A stretch of DNA of 64,000 bases from Candidula unifasciata (GCA_905116865.2 CAJHNH020003113.1:402893-466892), one strand, 5' to 3'; shown: positions 34,130-46,299, counted from the stretch's first letter. The notes: generated by a model not told the origin, from the sequence alone. A program made the numbers and translations.

Positions 34130-35025
34130 TGAGAGCAGTTTTGTGAGTGTCCTGGTAGCTCTTTTTTTTTTTTTAAATTGACAGTAAGATAATTGGGGCA
34201 GGAGAAGACTAAAGGAGAAAGATGATAGTTTGGCATCATTGCATAGAGAGAAAAATCTGTTGCAAAAATGAATAAAATGATATGATATACACAAGGATGT
34301 GAACAGAGATGGTTACCAACATAGCCCTGCATGAAGTAGAGGAAGAACCTGATGTAGGTAACAGAAATTGTATGGAAGTATGTTGTCATTTCCTGCTTAT
34401 TCTTTTGTCCAGTCCCCCCCCCCACCCCCACCCCCTCCTTGTCCAGTCCAACTCAGGCTAGACACTCCTGGTTTCTCTAGTCCATAACATTGTCAAGAGA
34501 AAGTCAATGGGTCTGTTTCTCTAGTCCATAACATTGTCAAGAGAAAGTCAATGGGTCTGTTTCTCTAGTACTCATCTTAATTCTAGATAAAACTAGTGGA
34601 GGGGTCAATTTTAGTTTCTCTAGTAGTTTGCATTAGAAATTAAGTCAGTTTCTCTAGAACTCCACAGCTTTCTTGTGTGAAATTGGTTGTCAGTTTTTGT
34701 TTTCACACAACACAGTGAGCAATTGTCTCTCACACAAAACAACAAGGTGAGAATACTACACTCTCTCACACAGACAAATGTGAGAATTAATTTTCTCTCA
34801 GACAACACACAGTGGGAATAAAATGTTTCTGTAACATTGTTTCTGTACATTCATATTTAACTAGTAGTTTTGTAACAAACTGGAGAGAGAAAGGATTGTG
34901 TAGTCAGTATGTACATACATGTCATTTGTGTGGAGGGCCAGGGTGGGAACTTTTTTCTGCAAAATAAATAAATGATTACATTCTCTACAATTGTAGTTGT
35001 TTTTCTCTGTTTTATTTTTTGTTTC
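34130..35025. repeat. Low-complexity stretch with short duplications
   Basis: Contains a C-run near 34415, a 44-bp tandem duplication (GTTTCTCTAGTCCATAAC, 34470-34570) and scattered GTTTCTCTAG words to 35030. No gene recognised. Confidence 0.6.
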
Positions 35026-35029
35026 TCTA

Positions 35030-35410
35030 AAATATAAATTATTGTGATAAATGAATAGGTATTCTAAACTTTATGTTTATGATAAATTAATAGGCATCCT
35101 AAACTTTATGTCTTATAATAAATGAATAGGCAGGTTGTTCGAAACCAGGCGGTTCCCGGCACTCACCCAGCCTTTAGGAAATGGGTACCAGAGTTAAAAC
35201 TTTGGGGTAAATGGAGGAACGTCGCTGTAGCTGGACGGCTTCCCGACTTTACTTTTTTTATAAATGAATTGGCTGCCTAAACCTTGTCTTATGATAGATG
35301 AAAAGGCATCCTGAACTTTGACTTATGAGAAATGAAAAGGCATCCTAAACTTTATGTTTTATGATAAATGAATGTGTATCCTGAACTTTATGTCTTATTA
35401 AATTCTTTCT
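35030..35410. repeat. About 40-bp degenerate minisatellite, split by a SINE
   Basis: ATCCTAAACTTTATG and ATAAATGAATAGG recur about 8 times with variable length. Confidence 0.8.
35131..35253 (+). mobile_element. SINE family A, internal deletion
   Basis: GTTCGAAACCAGGCGG, CACCCAGCCTTTAGGAAATG, GGGGTAAATGGAGGAACG and CCCGACTTTAC are present; the A-box end and the central part are missing. It is inserted in the surrounding array. Confidence 0.8.
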
Positions 35411-36763
35411 TGTTAACAGAGTTAACACTTTAGGTGAGCTTCACGCCATGGACAAGAACGTGACTTTTTTTGCCTGTCACTTGAGGGCCTAGGCTTGAAA
35501 GCATTTGGTCACAAACTAATCATGATGGAATGCGTTTTCGGGAGCAAATCTTCGGTTATGCAGTCGTGTTCGCATCGGAGTTCGCCATTATCCTCCAGCC
35601 TAGACCTTAAAAAAGTGATGATATCAGCTCTGTCCGAGCTTCTTCCCGTTTGCATTGGTGACCTGCCAGCTGGGTATACAACATAGCGTGGCACGAGGTG
35701 ACTTTTGTGCAGCCGAGTATGAGTCTCATGGTCTCATTTTGTACCCGGTCCAGTCTTTCTAGCAGAATTATGCTGACAGTAAGGAGGCCCAGACCGTAGT
35801 CTTTAATGCTTGGTACAAATCCATGATAGAGCAGGAAAAGTAGAAGTTAATCAATGTCGGCATATGCCATCGCCGTCAGATCTTTCTTAGCTCTAACTAT
35901 GACATTGTATACGTGATTTTTGTATGACAAGCATTTGTGAAGTTTATGCCAGGTATCTCATTGTGTCCGTTCTATCAATTTCTATACCGCAGATGCTCAC
36001 GACTGGCGTAGGGGTACTGGCAATGTGGATATCCAAGAAGAACCATGTTAAGGAAGCCTTTGCCACGTTAAGCTGTGCGTTTGATTCCTGGCACCACTCA
36101 CTGAGTCTTACTCATGCTGTAGCGTTGTTGTAATTTTATCCCTGTTGTTTCCTTGTCGGTAGACAGATAATATCTTTTGCGAACGACATTGTTCTGCCCA
36201 GACATACTATCTGTGCACTGGTAACTAATTATATGTACGCATTAAAGAGAACGAGAGACAGTGGTGATCTTGAGGCAAACGTTTTGAGACGTGTTGAGGT
36301 TTTGATGAGCATGTTGCATGGAACGCTGTTGTACGCGTCTTCTAAGTCATTAGCGGCTGCGGCAGTTTCCAATCCTGGAAGCACTCATACATGTCGTGTA
36401 AGAAAACAGTGCAGCGTTGAACCAGGTATCTTTGCCCGAGCGGCACCCACTTAGTGTAGCTGCCAAAAGACCACTTTGCTCCTCTTTTTGAGTCACTTTC
36501 TGGCCACTATTTTTCCCTATGAGATTTCCTACTGTGTTATAAAGTGTGATAGTTCTATAGATGTTTACTTTTTCATGCTCTTCCCAGGCGTAGGAACGGG
36601 TCTGAGATAGTTGTGGAGGAAGTCTTCAGGGACAATGCCGCTTTTAATGTTTTTGTTAAATGCCCTGGATAGTTCCATTTTGTCTGTTTCATCCAGACAT
36701 TTGAAGTCACTGTATCTTACGCCATCGGGCCGTGGTGATATGTCGAGACAGGTCTTCGGTATA

Positions 36764-37870
36764 GCTCTGATGTTTGCAACAGAGATGTACACTGTGTCAT
36801 CTTCCCCATCCACTTCAGCGATGTGCTGAAATAGTTATGATGTTTGCAACAGAGAGGTACACTGTGTCATCTTCTCCATCCGCTTCAGCGATGTGCTGAA
36901 ATAGTTCTGATGTTTGCAACAGAGATGTACACTGTGTCATCTTCCCCATCCACTTCAGCGATGTGCTGAAATAGTTATGATGTTTGCAACAGAGAGGTAC
37001 ACTGTGTCATCTTCTCCATCCGCTTCAGCGATGTGCTGAAATAGTTCTGATGTTTGCAACAGAGATGTACACTGTGTCATCTTCCCCATCCACTTCAGCG
37101 ATGTGCTGAATTAGTTATGATGTTTGCAACAGAGAGTACACTGTGTCATCTTCCCCATCCACTTCAGCGATGTGCTGAAATAGCTCTGATGTTTGCAACA
37201 GAGATGTACACAGTGTCATCTTCTCCATCCACTTTAGTGATGTGCTGAAATAGTTCTGATGTTTGCAACAGAGATGTACACTGTGTCATCTTCTCCATCC
37301 ACTTCAGCGATGTGCTGAAATAGCTCTGATGTTTGCAACAGAGATGTACACAGTGTCATCTTCTCCATCCACTTCAGCGATGTGCTGAAATAGCTCTGAT
37401 GTTTGCAACAGAGAGGTACACTGTGTCATCTTCTCCATCCACTTCAGCGATGTGCTGAAATAGCTCTGATGTTTGCAGCAGAGATGTACACTGTGTCATC
37501 TTCTCCATCCACTTTAGTGATGTGCTGAAATAGTACTGATGTTTGCAACAGAGATGTACACTGTGTCATCTTCTCCATCCACTTCAGCGATGTGCTGAAA
37601 TAGCTCTGATGTTTGCAACAGAGATGTACACAGTGTCATCTTCTCCATCCACTTCAGCGATGTGCTGAAATAGCTCTGATGTTTGCAACAGAGAGGTACA
37701 CTGTGTCATCTTCTCCATCCACTTCAGCGATGTGCTGAAATAGCTCTGATGTTTGCAACAGAGATGTACACTGTGTCATCTTCCCCTCACTTCAGCGATG
37801 TGCTGAAATAGTTCTGATGTTTGCAACAGAGAGTACACTGTGTCATCTTCCCCATCCACTTCAACGATGT
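36764..37870. repeat. 70-bp minisatellite with higher-order structure
   Basis: About 16 units, key words TGATGTTTGCAACAGAGATG and ACTTCAGCGATGTGCTGAAA. On the minus strand it codes for EVDGEDDTVYISVANI, part of the host LINE. Variants alternate every second unit at the left (140-bp period) and every fourth unit further right (about 280-bp period). Confidence 0.92.
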
Positions 37871-38483
37871 GCCTTTCGGGGACTGTTAGTTTCATCTGCC
37901 TCCTCTCGTCTCTTGTCTTTTCGGTTTGCAGGAGAAATCTGTGAAGGAGTGACTCAACTTTCTCTTCGTCAGATTTTAAGATCACCCAACTGTCCATCTT
38001 TAGTTCAGGCACGATTATTTGCCGCCGTTTATACTGCCATGGAGTCGCCATAATTTTGTGAGGCTTTTTTCGCACCCTATTTCATTGCAATATGCCTTCC
38101 ACGTGGTGTGCTTAACCTCTCTCGCAGTATGTTTAAAGTGTCCAGTGATGGAATCTTTTCTTTCTGTCATAGCTTGCCTGTGAGCATCAGACAGTCTCGA
38201 AGACTCTCTGCATTTCTCCCATTCCTTGGTGGCACTTCGTATCTCTGTCCATCGCTTGGCGACTTCAGGTGTGTAATATGGGAGTTGTTCATTGAGATCT
38301 GTCTTCCTCCGCGGTGTGCTGTGCACCCTGTCTGGTATACGCCCAGTTACATAAGTCTGGTGTACCCTGTACTTAAAAATGGCGTCTGGTTTTTGGGACT
38401 TTGTACGTGTTGTTTTCTTGACCAAAATCGAGCATGCCGGGTAGTCGCTTAAATGATGTCGCAGTACACCCTACTGGCAGAGT

Positions 38484-38890
38484 GCACTCATTCTAGGGAA
38501 GACCAGAGCGAGATCAAGGGGCACTCATTCTAGGGAAGACCAGAGCGAGATCAAGGGGCACTCATTCTAGGGAAGACCAGAGCGAGATCAAGGGGCACTC
38601 ATTCTAGGGAAGACCAGAGCGAGATCAAGGGGCACTCATTCTAGGGAAGACCAGAGCGAGATCAAGGGGCACTCATTCTAGGGAAGACCAGAGCGAGATC
38701 AAGGGGCACTCATTCTAGGGAAGACCAGAGCGAGATCAAGGGGCACTCATTCTAGGGAAGACCAGAGCGAGATCAAGGGGCACTCATTCTAGGGAAGACC
38801 AGAGCGAGATCAAGGGGCACTCATTCTAGGGAAGACCAGAGCGAGATCAAGGGGCACTCATTCTAGGGAAGACCAGAGCGAGATCAAGGG
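38484..38890. repeat. 37-bp minisatellite, 11 near-perfect copies
   Basis: Key words GCACTCATTCTAGGGAAGAC and CAGAGCGAGATCAAGG. Copies appear identical, which implies recent expansion or homogenisation. The unit derives from LINE codons (LALVFPRM on the minus strand). A length of 37 destroys the frame. Confidence 0.96.
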
Positions 38891-39360
38891 CGCTGTTACC
38901 TTCTCTTTCAGGGATTCTGTTGGGTCTGCAATCGTTCAAGTAGATCAGCTCCGTGTCTGTCAGTGCCTCCTCCAATGCTTCACCCTGTTTGTTGACCGCG
39001 GTGTTGTCACATTTCCGACCCCTTGCGTTGAAGTCACCACACATGATGATGCTGGTGTTTAACTGATCGCAGATATCAGTTAGGACCCTCAACTTCTCTT
39101 GGTCTACCTTATTATTGCAAACATAGATGTTGACATCGTTTACCTCCTTCTACTTTCACTACCTGCGCTTGAATATCTTTGTTGGGATTTTATCCCACGC
39201 CTGACTAGGATCGCCTGACCCAGGTGCCTGCTCTAATGATAACTTTGGAAGCCTGAAACTGTCAGAACTTCCTAACCGTTTAACCGGGTCTCTTGAAGCC
39301 CAATCACATCAACGTCGTGTAATAATTTCTGTTGTTTTGTGTGTGTGTGTGTGTGTTTTT

Positions 39361-39558
39361 TAGTATCCAGAAGCCATGAGTTGTTAACCCTTAGGCTCGG
39401 TATTATGGATGTCGCAACCTTTCGGCCTTGATTCCATCGTAAATACCGTAAATCTGGGAGAAATGTGGCTTTTCTGCCTACCCCCGGGAGTGAACCCGGA
39501 CCACAAGGAGTTCGTCATCCGGTCACCGCGCAATCCAGTTTAGCTAACTACGCTAGAG
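39361..39558 (-). mobile_element. tRNA-derived SINE family C, reverse
   Basis: The reverse complement has TAGTTAGCTAAACTGGATTG (A box region), CCGGGTTCACTCCCGGGGG (B box), then CACATTTCTCCCAGATTTAC and a GATACTAAAA tail. The same order occurs on the plus strand at 44062-44310. Confidence 0.8.
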
Positions 39559-39559
39559 A

Positions 39560-40560
39560 TAATTATTTATGTAAGATTGGACCTCTCTGTCGCGCGCTTC
39601 GGCTGTTCCAGCATCAAATGCGGAGATGACCCTTATCCAGGCGTTCTGACCTGGAATGATTTTTGCGTGCACCAGAACAGCAATAGCCCTGCCGTGACAA
39701 CGAAAGGAGTAAACTATTGGTACATTAAACTTAGCGCAAGTAAAACCGGACCACAATTATAACTGAAGCTGTTCTCCGCACTTAAAGTTTATACGACTAC
39801 ATCTCGTCAGCTCCGAGATTAAATAAGGAAATTCCCAGAACGTCACATTGTATAGGATGGTTAGGCTTAGTAAAAGTCGCTATTCATTTAGCCCTAAACC
39901 CTCTTCCCCCGAAATGGTACTGTCCAGGGAAACCCCTAGAGATCCCTAAGAATCCCCTACGAAATCTTTAAGCAGATGAGATGTAGTTGTAAAACATTTA
40001 AGTACCCTGTTCTTAGTAGGGTTAAACTTGGTCATATTTTTTACCCCTATTAAACTACGAACGAAAGGACTAGACAGAAGTAAATTAACAATTCTTTGGC
40101 ATTGAAAGCGTACACATTAAACAAAACCTACATTAAAGTACACAATAAACTATAAACCAATCAACGTCCGGTCAGAATTGATTGATTACAAATTAAAACA
40201 AACACTGGACGCGAAGTCTCTGGGTGCCTCGGTACATTACAGATCAAAGTAGCTTCACATCAAAGTTGCTGACATAAACAACACTAACAATCTCTTGTGT
40301 TCTACAGGCAGTGATTGATTACAGAGTTAAACTCACCCATTATACTTCTTTTGGAAAGGGGAGGAAAGTATTCAGAAATGTTTTTAAAATGGTTAAAGAA
40401 GAGACCCGGCTTTGACCCCAGATAAAGTAGTGGAGTTTTTCTGTAGGGGGCAAAACCTGTACATAGTCTGTACACCCTAATATGTACAGTCCGTGGCGAC
40501 AGCACTAGCCACGCGGCGCTAACTCTTCTGTCTCACGCCCCTTGTCTATAGCGTCCTAAA
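39560..40560. other. No gene recognised
   Basis: Neither strand shows an exon or transposon domain. A perfect inverted pair or array was not found either. Confidence 0.35.
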
Positions 40561-40740
40561 AAATAATTACATACAGACAGTAGTGACAGTTTTAGAGGGA
40601 CGACTACATAGCACCAGGTATATTCTATATGGTTCAGGCTCTGAAAATTACAGCCTAAAAGGTCGTACGAATCCGGGATCATTGGGCGCCAACGAGACAC
40701 CTCAGTATTCTCCGAAATACTTGCGCTCACAAACCCAAGG

Positions 40741-40768
40741 ACGGAGAAGGAGGAGGAGGAGCAGCAGT

Positions 40769-40803
<35 letters not shown>

Positions 40804-40810
40804 TAGTAGC

Positions 40811-40844
<34 letters not shown>

Positions 40845-40881
40845 ATAGTAGTAGTAGTAGAAGTAGTAGTAGTAGTAGAGG
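40741..40881. repeat. Trinucleotide repeats (AGG/AGC/AGT)
   Basis: (AGG)n, (AGC)n, then long (AGT)n. It yields poly-Ser or poly-Leu frames with no gene support. Confidence 0.95.
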
Positions 40882-40884
40882 TCG

Positions 40885-41245
40885 GCACGTAGAAACCTTG
40901 GGGCTTCGACCCATTCTGTACCCTTTAAGATTGTGAGTTTCTGATTAATTTTATTACACAATTCAAACAACTTGAATCGAGCAGCTACCAACTTCAGTGC
41001 TTGTTCTTGACTTACATATATTTTCCTGGTAATTGTATTATGTAAACTCGGTTACTGTCTCCAGTTATTTCATTTTTTTATTAAGGTCACTATTGATTTG
41101 TTTGTATTTTATTACTAGTCCATAACTGAATGCTTTATGTATTAATTATTCTTGTATATTTTATTTGCTATTTCCCTGCAATATTTTCCGGATTAAAAAG
41201 AATAAAGCCTGCCTGGAAGTTTATGCAGGTCAAGGCCACCCTTCT
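40885..41245. other. No gene recognised
   Basis: AT-rich DNA with an AATAAAG word near 41202 but no gene to terminate. Confidence 0.35.
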
Positions 41246-41249
41246 CACG

Positions 41250-41440
41250 CTAGTTAGCTAGTGAATCGACCAATCATCCTTGTTCCACGTCGGACACGTC
41301 TATAGGGGCTCGGGTCTAATCTTCAGTATTTTCCTCGGCGTGTGGCCACTGCTAACACCAGTTCTACAAGTATGTTGGTTTACTATACCTCGTTGGTTAC
41401 CTGTTTAGTGATCATGTCTGGCAAAATCTCTTGAACATGT
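41250..41440. repeat. Dispersed repeat DR3, copy 2
   Basis: Matches 7050-7235 through TCTTCAGTATTTTCC, TAACACCAGTTCTAC, TTGGTTACCTGT and GATCATGTCTGGC in order. Confidence 0.5.
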
Positions 41441-41444
41441 AACG

Positions 41445-42560
41445 AACTCAGGCCCAGCTACACCATCATGTGTGCCAAGTCGAGCCAGGACATTGACTGG
41501 ACGTTCATTCACGAGCGTTAACCTTTGAGACGCGTAAGTTAGTGGCAGGGGTATCAGGTTAGTGTGACATTGCACTGTCTCGACGGTCTTACCGGCGGCC
41601 ACGCGTTCTTTATATTACAATATCTGAGCGGGTTTAACGATATCGTAACATGTACAACTGGCCCTGATCCAAACCCTCTATCCACATACACACTGAACCT
41701 AAGTCTGACGTGAAAGTGTATCCTACAACCCTCTAACGTAGACCAGCCTGAGCAATCATCAGTGACAGGTCAGCTAGTATAAAGCTGGGCGGAGCTGGAC
41801 CTGAGTTCATACTAGTTCCAAATGTCTTTTCACATAAACTTCTTTTAGTCCACGTGTATAACATTGATGTCAGCTGCAAAGTGTAATATGAGTGTAATAT
41901 AATTACAGTGTGTTCATTCCTAGTTATTGCCACCCCCATCCCCCATTTCCCCCCCCCCCCCAACTTTTTTTTAAATTCTCTAAAGCTGGACGAACAAGAG
42001 AAGGGAGGCAAGAGGGAGATACTCACAGATATCAGATATAAAGGAACGTTTCGACTGAGATTTTTATTTTATCAACTAATAAAATAATAACAATCCCTAA
42101 ACCATGACCCAAACCGGCAAGTCACATGGTTAAAGAAAGAGAATATTACCACAAATAGGGACCTGGCCAGGAGCGTGCTGACAAGTGCATCCAATATAAA
42201 ACATCCTATGTGCCAGGCAGACTTTTAAGGATAATCGAGTAGGGCGGTGACAGGGATCAATTAGTGACCCAGTCAGAGGGACGCGACCATTGCTCGTGTT
42301 GTGGTGAAATGGGCTGGATAATAAATGGAAGTCACGGGCAATGAAGTTCAGTTTGCAATCGAAATTAGCCGGTTCGGTTCGGTTCGGTTCGGTTGCTGAT
42401 TTAGCAGGTGGGAGGAAGGCAGGGAATAGATATAAGTTTGATGATGACAGAGATAGTTCCTTTATTAATGGGAATGCGATAAACGCAAAAGGAATAAGAT
42501 GCTGATGTTGGAACGTTGGTAGTGCCACGACATATGGTAGGTAAATTAGATGTTCTCATG
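41445..42560. other. No gene recognised
   Basis: Holds a C-run near 41950 and (GGTTC)n at 42371-42394. Open frames are short and without motif. Confidence 0.4.
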
Positions 42561-42562
42561 GT

Positions 42563-42740
42563 AGCTCTTCTTCTTTTTCTTTTCCTCTTCTTCCTCCTCG
42601 CCCTTGTCCTCCTCCACCACTACCACCTAATCCTCCTCCTTCTTCTTCTTCTTCTTCTTCTTCTTCTTCTTCTTCTTCTTCTTCTTCTTCTTCTTCTTCT
42701 TCTTCTTCTTCTTCTTCTTCTTTTTCTTCTTCTTCTTCAG
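42563..42740. repeat. (TTC)n/(TCC)n microsatellite
   Basis: A long pure TTC run, 42640-42738, preceded by TCC-rich sequence. It is a homopurine-homopyrimidine tract that could form triplex DNA. Confidence 0.95.
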
Positions 42741-42879
42741 CCTTTGACTTCAAAAGAGGAATTGGTGCGTTTTGTTGCTGTGAACAGCTAAGCCGCGAAA
42801 TCTGCACTTTTAGGCTCTACAGATCATTGGCGGGGAACGAGAACTGCAAACAAATAAGCCAGTAAAACGGATTTACACG

Positions 42880-42990
42880 CAAAACTCAGGTCAAGGTAAA
42901 AGCCAAAGTCCAGTTGGACGAACAACCGCGACTTACCGCCGGAATTCACAGCCGGTGAACAAGAAAAAGAAAACGTTTATAAAAACTCTC
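42880..42990 (-). repeat. Dispersed repeat DR1, reverse
   Basis: CACGCAAAACTCAGGTCAAG, CCAGTTGGACGAACAACC and ACAGCCGGTGAACAAG are the reverse of the DR1 5' part. Confidence 0.6.
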
Positions 42991-42994
42991 ACTT

Positions 42995-43600
42995 GGTCAC
43001 CTTAAATGATTTGCTTGTTGTGGAGCACCGAGTCTACTTTCTTTCTCCCCCCCCCTCCCCCCCCCCCCCCACATGGACCCCGAAACCCACACAGGCAAGG
43101 AAGAAAGCAATGGCCTGGAACCCTCGCCATCAGAGAGAATGATAAATAAACGGTGACGTACCAACTGGTACACATTTGCACTTGGAAAAAAAGATGAATA
43201 AAAAATATTTTCTGCATAATATGTTTTTTACATTAGGGCACAAACTCAAGTAACTCGTAGTATCCTTTAGCAAAATCACTGCTACAAAAAAAAAATGAGT
43301 GATGAGGCGATGAGATGCGGACAGCAACCCATAAAACAAAACGATGTTGACAACAATTACTTGAATGAACCAGACGACCATTGTTGTATATCTCGTTAAC
43401 CAATGTAATGTCTACTGTTACGGAGACGGCCCCAATGCACGACTGAATTCTACCAATCAATAACCCGAATGCAGGTTTCTAACACGACACAAACATTCAT
43501 TGTCAGGACAGATTTGTCTCCATTAGCGTTTCACCAGATCACATCCTTTGTGGCGCGGCTGGTGCTTGCTAGGCCTTCTTTATCAAAGCAGGCGCTGTCA
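42995..43600. other. No gene recognised
   Basis: A C-rich run near 43047 is the only marked feature. Confidence 0.35.
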
Positions 43601-43604
43601 ATCT

Positions 43605-43690
43605 TGTTAGTTACTGAGCTGTTAGAGTTTGTAAGTTACTGAGCTGTTATAGAGTTTGTTAGTTTCTGAGCTGTTAGAGTTTGTAGTTGC
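43605..43690. repeat. About 28-bp repeat, three copies
   Basis: CTGAGCTGTTAGAGTTTGT recurs three times with small insertions. Confidence 0.85.
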
Positions 43691-43832
43691 AGTGAATCAG
43701 CTGAATGAGAAACGTGCAAGTATAAATTAGCACTCGCATTAAGTAGAGGAAAGCAAAATAAAGACATGATTTGACAATTCGTCTGTGTTTGTGTCTTTGT
43801 TTTTTGTTCAAACAATTGACCTGAGTTGACGG

Positions 43833-44050
43833 GAGTCGCCGTGGCAGAGCGGCTAGACGTTCGGAAGGTCGTGGGTTCGCTCCCTGCCGGAGCCGGACTT
43901 TTCTTCAAAAATGACCTTGGCTCCCAGGTCGACCCAGCCTTGAGTGGGTACCGGGTGCAGTCCCGGGAAGTAGAGGCGGCCGGTGTGATGCTGGCCCCAT
44001 CACCCATCTTTTGTCGTTGGTCTCACAGTATGAGACCCTTGTTTTTACCT
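43833..44050 (+). mobile_element. tRNA-derived SINE family D, best copy
   Basis: A box TGGCAGAGCGG (43842) and B box GGGTTCGCTCC (43873) are canonical. The body has CCCAGGTCGACCCAGCCTTG, GAGTGGGTACCGGGTGCAG and GGCCGGTGTGATGCTGGCCC. At least seven other copies or parts lie in the window. Confidence 0.85.
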
Positions 44051-44061
44051 GTTTAAATCAC

Positions 44062-44310
44062 CGGCTCTCTTGCGTAGTTGGCTAAACCGGATTGCGCGGT
44101 GAGCAGGTGACGAACTCCTCGTGGTCCGGGTTCACTCCTGGGGGTAGGCATAAAAGCCACATTTCTCCCAGATTTACGGTATTTAAAATGGAATCAAGAC
44201 CGAAAAGTTGCGATATCCATAATACCTAAGGGTTAACAAGATAGAGAATGAGATGAGGTAACCCTAACCCTAACAACTGATGGCTTCGGGATACTAAAAC
44301 ATAGCAACAA
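44062..44310 (+). mobile_element. tRNA-derived SINE family C, plus strand
   Basis: A box TAGTTGGCTAA (44075), B box GGGTTCACTCC (44128), then CACATTTCTCCCAGATTTAC and the GGGATACTAAAAC tail. An insert of about 40 bases with TAACCCTAACCC sits near the 3' end and is absent from the copy at 39361. It directly follows a family D SINE. Confidence 0.85.
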
Positions 44311-44339
44311 ACCTGTTTAAATATATCAGCATACATATA

Positions 44340-45060
44340 GGCAGATCCATCCATCCATCTACCATTGCATCTATCTACGAACGAAACCATTGTCCCGCCC
44401 ATTCATCCACCCACACCATTTATCCCACCATCCACTCAATGCTATTTTTCACCGCTTCCTTCCATTCTGGTTGTTACCAGCTTTGCACTTGGGCTCGACT
44501 AATACTTTGTATAAAAATCACCCTTACTGACTCTATTTGAAAGCTGACAGTAAGAGAGAAGCACTGTGTTACTAGACTCATGTTTTTACCTCATCTCATA
44601 TTTGGTCGATTCATCCATCCATCTACCATTCCATTCATCCACTAATAGTCATCCATCATTCCATCCATTCATCTACCCACCCATCCATTCATCTACCATT
44701 CCATTTATCCACTAATACAGTCATCCATCATTCCATCCATTCATCTACCCACCCATCTATCCAGGACACACTCACCCATTCACTCCACCATCCACACTTG
44801 CCGTTCTCCCATCTATCCCTTCATCGCTCCTTTACATTCAGTCGGGCTCGACGGATTACTTTTGTATAACAAGCATCCTTACTGTCTCTATTTGATAGCT
44901 GACAGTAAGAGAGAAGCATCTTATCACGAGACCCCAATTTTTACCCCATTCTATATATTAGCAATTCCATTCATCCACCAATATAGCCATCCTTTACCCA
45001 TCCACTATTCTACCCGCCCATCTATATCACCACCTACTCGCCCACTCACCTCACCATCCA
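44340..45060. repeat. CATC-rich degenerate repeats with a duplicated block of about 350 bp
   Basis: CCATCCATCTACC-type words alternate with a unique block that occurs twice: CTCGAC...TTTGTATA, AGCTGACAGTAAGAGAGAAG and TTTTTACC (44490-44600 and 44848-44955). This is an old tandem duplication inside simple sequence. Confidence 0.75.
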
Positions 45061-45112
45061 CCCTAGCTATTTTTCCATGGCTCCCTTACATTCTGTTTTT
45101 TAACCAGTTCTG

Positions 45113-45236
45113 TCTGTCGGTCGGTCGGTCGGTCGGTCGGTCGGTCGGTCGGTCGGTCGGTCGGTCGGTCGGTCGGTCGGTCGGTCGGTCGGTCGGTCGG
45201 TCGGTCAGTCGGTCGGTCGGTCGGTCGGTCGGTCGG
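45113..45236. repeat. (TCGG)n microsatellite
   Basis: About 30 TCGG units with one TCAG variant. It is unusually rich in CpG for this window. Confidence 0.96.
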
Positions 45237-45239
45237 CAC

Positions 45240-46085
45240 AGGCACCACTTTTATTCCATGCGGATGAATTAATGTCATCCCCATAACCCAACCCCGGTCA
45301 CGACCTATAGGCCAACCCCTCCCTCCCTCCTTAGACACTCAGTGTACGCTGTCGGTGTCTAATCCGCTCCTTTTTTCGCCTCCTTTTTTCGCCTCCACCT
45401 GCGCGTTGGAGATATATAGGCTGACCCTATTTCATTATTCGAAGTTTTTTCGCCAGGGACACAGATGAGTATCATTTATTCTATACATTAGAGTCCTATG
45501 TAGTCACTTCATAGTTAAAGCATATTTGTGTATGTGTACTGTGTTGTCCTTTATGTGCTGATGAAGGCTAATCGCCGCAACGTCCTCTGTTTGTTTATTG
45601 TAATCGATTTTGTAAAGCTAACATAAACTGTTTGTTGTTTCTTACCAACTTTTTCTCTTCCCTATAATTTTCTACTCCTTTTAAAAACTTATATGTCAGC
45701 TGTCAGGATCTGTATTGGTTTGGATGATGACAAAGAAAGTCCCTTTATTTGGGAATGCGATGAAATCAAAATGAATAAACGCTGCTGTTGATTTTCAATA
45801 AAAAAATAAATAAATGTGAAATGCGCCGTCTCCGCAAGGTCACTAACAACACAAGAAGAGACAGTTACGAATACCAGCAGTATTTCAGTTCCTGAGGGGT
45901 TGAGCGCAATTTTGCAAAGAGTGTTATACTGTTGCGTCGAGACATATACTGTGCAGAATGTTTTAATTTCTAAACAGATTTCTTAAATATTCTTAGGCCA
46001 AACGACAAAGTTACAATAATGAAATATACGTTGCCTAGTAGATAAAGACAACGTGGCATATAGTTAGCGGACATGTACATAAAAA
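45240..46085. other. No gene recognised
   Basis: Only a tandem TTTTTTCGCCTCC word near 45371 stands out. Confidence 0.35.
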
Positions 46086-46092
46086 CTTACAA

Positions 46093-46093
46093 A

Positions 46094-46135
<42 letters not shown>

Positions 46136-46183
46136 ATTTTATATTTATATATATATATTATATATATATATATGTGTGTGTGA

Positions 46184-46250
<67 letters not shown>
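46093..46250. repeat. (CA)n and (TA)n microsatellites
   Basis: A CA run then two TA runs separated by TGTGTGTGTGAGTG. Confidence 0.95.
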
Positions 46251-46253
<3 letters not shown>

Positions 46254-46299
46254 TAGCCGAGCTAATGAGAAATGGTGCTAAATAGGTTAGTTTTGTATT

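Larger units (their letters stand above)
35480..39150 (-). mobile_element. Large decayed I/Nimbus-like LINE with two internal arrays
   Basis: Minus-strand order follows a LINE ORF2. Endonuclease (39092 onward): STIIMCGDFNARGRKCDN, EREGNSALDLALVF. Linker: TPRRKTDLNEQLPYYTPEVA. RT start: SGIVPEDFLHNYLRPVPTPG. Late RT: LDRVQNETMRLILGCTK and AMLYTQLAGHQ. Frameshifts and stops occur throughout. Two tandem arrays grew inside coding sequence: 37-bp at the endonuclease end and 70-bp just before the RT start. The RNase H part is not seen on the 3' side. Inactive. Confidence 0.8.

Noticed and set aside
36565..38425. Separate small host genes on the minus strand
   Set aside because: The pieces line up in the order endonuclease, linker and RT of one decayed LINE, with tandem arrays between them.
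40583..40991. Poly-Ser, poly-Leu or poly-Tyr open frames
   Set aside because: They are trinucleotide repeat translations without flanking gene structure.
43833..43900. Functional tRNA gene
   Set aside because: A and B boxes are present, but a SINE body follows and several diverged copies exist, so it is a SINE head.
44258..44272. Telomeric repeat
   Set aside because: Only two TAACCC units inside a SINE insert.
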